A DNA stretch of 64,000 nt, taken from Mycobacterium sp. (lineage in GTDB: Bacteria > Actinomycetota > Actinomycetes > Mycobacteriales > Mycobacteriaceae). The DNA lies in NCBI GenBank assembly GCA_016197405.1, contig JACPVR010000012.1, forward strand, positions 216,132-280,131, written 5' to 3'. The position numbers and the translations under genes are program-made. The stretch's first letter is position 1; every line of letters begins with the position of its first letter. Positions 61,596-64,000 of this stretch are shown one piece after another. The notes under the pieces are model-generated. The model searched no databases. It worked only from the letters and a program-made list of their open reading frames with translations, and was not told where the DNA came from.

Positions 61596-63800
61596 TCAGC
61601 CGGGCGGATCCCACCGCGCGTGCAAGCGTGCCAGCGGTGCCGGGGCCCACCAGTTCCACCGGCCCAACAGGTGCATGAACGCCGGAAGCAACACCATCCG
61701 CACCACGGTGGCATCGACGAGAACCGCCAGTACCAGACCTACGCCGAACATCCGCATGAAAGACACCTGCGCCGCGATCAGTCCGGCGAAGGAGATCGAC
61801 ATGATCAGTGCGGCGGCGGTGACCACCCGCGCCGTATGAGCGACACCGAGCACCACGCTCCGGTCCTGGTCGGCAGCAGTGCGATCGCTGCGGACCCAGA
61901 ACTCACGAATGCGCGCCAGGAGGAACACCTCGTAGTCCATCGACAGACCGAAGGCGATGCAGAACAGCAGCACCGGGATGGTGGCGACCAGTGTGCCCGT
62001 CGGGGTGGTACCCAACGCCCCCAGGTGGCCCTCCTGGAATACCCATACCAGGGCGCCGAATGCCGCGGTGAGCGATAGTGCATTGAGGACAAGCGCTTTC
62101 AGCGGCAGGACGATGCTGCCCGTCAGGGTGAACAGCAGCGCGAAGATCACCACCACGATGAGACCGAGCACCAACGGTAGCCGCGCGGCGATCGCCTGCA
62201 CGCTGTCGCGGTTGACCGCGGCGGCACCGGTGATCTCGACATCGCGATCACCCGGACCGGGTAACGCCCGCAGGCTCGTCAACTGGGCTTCCGAGTCCGC
62301 CGAGAACAGCGGTGTGTCACCGGCCACGGTGAGGTAGGCGTGGCCATCGGCCACTGCGGCACCGCCGGCGGGCGGCCCGACGGCCCGGCCGTCCACGAAT
62401 GTGCCGGTGGGCACGCGAACGGCGGTCACGCCGATCACCCGGGACGCCGACTCGCCATAGCGCGTCCAATCGGCCTCGGTCAGTCCCCGTGCGTCAGGCA
62501 CGACGACGAGGCTCTCGGTGCCGGATCGGCCGAGGAACTGTTCCCGCAGACGGTCGCCCACCTGATGCGCCGACGCCGATGGTGGGAGAACGCGATCGTC
62601 AGGGTTTCCCCACTTCACCGCGAAGAACGGCACACCGAGACAGACCAACAGCGCGGTACCTGCCACCGCCAACGGCAGCGCGTGGCGGATGACGAATGCG
62701 GTGCTGCGGTTCCAGAAGGCGTGCTGCGCCGACTCCCGGGGGTCACCGCGGCGGTGCCGACCGGTCCCGATCACCAGCCGGTTGCCCAACAGGACGATCA
62801 CCGCCGGCGTGAGCACCAGCGCGGCCAGCGCGCACAACGACACCGTCGCCACACCGGCGTAAGCGAACGATCTCAGGAACGGAATATCGAACAACACCAT
62901 CGTCGACATCGAAAGTGTCACCGTGAGCGCGGAGAACACGATGGTGCGGCCCGCCGTCGCCATCGCTGTGCGCAACGCGTGGTCCCGGTCGGAGCCGGTG
63001 GCCACCTCGTCCCGGAATCGACTGACGATCAGCAACGTGTAGTCGATTGCCAGCGCCAGTCCCAGTGCGGTGGTGAGATTGAGAGCGAAGATCGACACGT
63101 CGGTCCACAGCGCTATGGCACGCAGCACCGCGATGGAGCCCGCGATCGCCACCCCGGCCACCACAACCGGCAGCGTCGCGGCCGCCAGACCACCGAAAAC
63201 CCACACGAGCACCAGCATGCTCAACGGAACGGCGATCGATTCCATGATGAGCACATCGCGCAGCGTCTGCTGCGTGATCTGCCGGAACACCATGGCCGAA
63301 CCTCCGGGTTCGACGGCCACACCGGGAAAGCCGACCAGCACATCGTTCTCGATGGCGTCGACGAGGTCTTGGCCGTACTGCGGCGCCTGACTCTCCCCGC
63401 CGCGCAGATCCGCGACGATCAACGCGGCACGGCGGTCGGCGCTGTAGAGCGCCTCGGCCTCCTGGACCGGCGATGTCCACGGCGACATGACCCCGATGAC
63501 GTGCGGGCTGCGCCGGAGCTTGTCGACCATTTGGCGACCCGCCGCCTGAGTTTCGGCGCCCAGAATCCCCCCGCCGCGGTCGGTCACCACCAGAACGAGT
63601 TGCACGTCGCCTTTTCCGAACACCTCCAGCAGCACCTGGTTGGCGCGTGCGGATTCCGACGCCGGATCCTGGAACCCGCCGGCGGTCAGAGCCGATGTCA
63701 CCGGCACAGCGAAGATCGCGGCAGCTATCGTCAGCAACGCGACGGCGGTGACGACACGACGCGGTCTGCGCAGTGCCCACCGCGAAATGCGTTGCAACAC
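61596..63800 (-). CDS. MmpL/YdfJ-type RND transporter
   Basis: 734 residues from GTG 63800. Shorter than MmpL3/4/5, with about eleven helices and two outer loops. RND blocks: LGLALAIDYTLLIVSRFRDEVATG and FGLSMDYEVFLLARIREFW hold the Asp-Tyr pairs for proton flow. It belongs to the short MmpL group also found in other actinobacteria, often exporting lipids or antibiotics. No MmpS partner is nearby. An IS481-type element lies just upstream and may have altered its promoter. Confidence 0.88.
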   Translation of the reverse strand: MLQRISRWALRRPRRVVTAVALLTIAAAIFAVPVTSALTAGGFQDPASESARANQVLLEVFGKGDVQLVLVVTDRGGGILGAETQAAGRQMVDKLRRSPHVIGVMSPWTSPVQEAEALYSADRRAALIVADLRGGESQAPQYGQDLVDAIENDVLVGFPGVAVEPGGSAMVFRQITQQTLRDVLIMESIAVPLSMLVLVWVFGGLAAATLPVVVAGVAIAGSIAVLRAIALWTDVSIFALNLTTALGLALAIDYTLLIVSRFRDEVATGSDRDHALRTAMATAGRTIVFSALTVTLSMSTMVLFDIPFLRSFAYAGVATVSLCALAALVLTPAVIVLLGNRLVIGTGRHRRGDPRESAQHAFWNRSTAFVIRHALPLAVAGTALLVCLGVPFFAVKWGNPDDRVLPPSASAHQVGDRLREQFLGRSGTESLVVVPDARGLTEADWTRYGESASRVIGVTAVRVPTGTFVDGRAVGPPAGGAAVADGHAYLTVAGDTPLFSADSEAQLTSLRALPGPGDRDVEITGAAAVNRDSVQAIAARLPLVLGLIVVVIFALLFTLTGSIVLPLKALVLNALSLTAAFGALVWVFQEGHLGALGTTPTGTLVATIPVLLFCIAFGLSMDYEVFLLARIREFWVRSDRTAADQDRSVVLGVAHTARVVTAAALIMSISFAGLIAAQVSFMRMFGVGLVLAVLVDATVVRMVLLPAFMHLLGRWNWWAPAPLARLHARWDPPG

Positions 63801-63841
63801 ATGACCCCAATTCCGCTTAGCTGGACAACCTGATCCGGGCG

Positions 63842-64000
63842 TGTCGGCTGCAAGCCTAGATGTTCTTCACGGGTAGGTTGTGAACGCGTAGGCGCTCGAT
63901 TGGTGTCATTCCGCCGATGCCGGTGTGGGGTCGGTGGTGATTGTAGTGATGCAGCCAGTGCTGGTAGGTTCCGGCGCGTTCGGCCTCAGAGCGGTAGGTC
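63842..64000 (-). mobile_element. 3' end of an IS481-type insertion sequence
   Basis: Begins about 40 bases upstream of the pump start. A transposase C-terminus fills 63856-64000 and the element continues past the window. TGTCGGCTGCAAGC at 63842 is the likely terminal inverted repeat; the exact edge and any target duplication cannot be fixed without the other end. Confidence 0.65.
63856..64000 (-). CDS. IS481-family transposase, C-terminal fragment (cut by window edge)
   Basis: About 47 residues are visible before the TAG at 63856-63858. The block AGTYQHWLHHYNHHRPHTG and GGMTPIERL is the characteristic end of the DDE integrase core of IS481/IS3-type transposases, just after the catalytic Glu. 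The 5' part lies beyond base 64000, so whether the gene is intact is unknown. Confidence 0.8.
   Translation of the reverse strand, partial: TYRSEAERAGTYQHWLHHYNHHRPHTGIGGMTPIERLRVHNLPVKNI

Noticed and set aside
62340..63833. Nearly 500-codon plus-strand frame across the MmpL-type gene.
   Set aside because: It is the complement of clear transmembrane coding sequence and has Arg/His/Gln-rich nonsense composition.

Overview
The window reads as chromosome of a free-living, high-G+C mycobacterium (Mycolicibacterium-like). The evidence is the family content: an MmpS/MmpL pair and a second MmpL-type pump, two cutinase-fold secreted enzymes, a DesA3-type acyl desaturase with its dedicated reductase, an LpqN/LpqT-type lipoprotein, F420/deazaflavin-type oxidoreductases, a RafH-like hibernation factor and a GH6 cellulase. 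GTG and TTG starts are common. I found no tRNA, rRNA, CRISPR array or prophage. Only the extreme right edge is mobile DNA, the 3' end of an IS481-type transposase. Calls rest on reading protein motifs by eye; no database search was run.

Layout. 0-8 kb: an amidohydrolase cut by the left edge, a DUF2237 protein, a CobW-type GTPase, a zinc-ribbon SDR, a membrane metallophosphoesterase, an acyl-CoA ligase-like enzyme and an AraC-VOC-DUF1801 operon. 8-18 kb: cutinase, the desaturase/reductase operon, a 42-residue acidic ORF with a strong hairpin, two alpha/beta hydrolases, a tiny zinc-ribbon ORF, prfC, a 2-hydroxyacid dehydrogenase coupled to an FAD oxidoreductase, and a second cutinase-fold enzyme. 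18-33 kb: a truncated dodecin, then a tightly coupled acetyltransferase-LLM-DUF1684 chain, two divergent PLP enzymes, and a minus-strand unit (GH5-like hydrolase, iron alcohol dehydrogenase, thioesterase, lipoprotein, class II aldolase). SDR, AKR, HTH-regulator and deazaflavin genes follow, then a second copy of the GH5-like hydrolase.

33-45 kb: MarR/MFS pair, an MFS-universal-stress-protein fusion, an LLM enzyme, a SHOCT protein, a small dormancy-like island around a RafH-like protein with DosR-like boxes, an old yellow enzyme, an SDR and an orphan sugar-binding lipoprotein. 45-51 kb: mmpS-mmpL with divergent TetR and a clear palindromic operator, then small unknown proteins, a GtrA-like protein, a His-rich mini secreted protein and a DUF427 protein.

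51-58 kb is the most coherent accessory block. It holds a membrane GGDEF diguanylate cyclase, a secreted GH6 cellulase, a Pro/Gly-rich membrane protein divergent from an OmpR/EnvZ-type two-component system, and a GAF-EAL phosphodiesterase. The EAL protein keeps its catalytic residues, so synthesis and breakdown of c-di-GMP sit beside a cellulase and an envelope sensor. 58-64 kb: a flavin reductase-like protein, an ABC-F ATPase, a GT1 glycosyltransferase, a MmpL/YdfJ-type pump and the IS end.

Most promising leads: the c-di-GMP/cellulase/two-component block, the RafH island with DosR-like boxes, the duplicated Tat-type glycoside hydrolases, the MFS-Usp fusion, the dodecin stub and the small ORFs.
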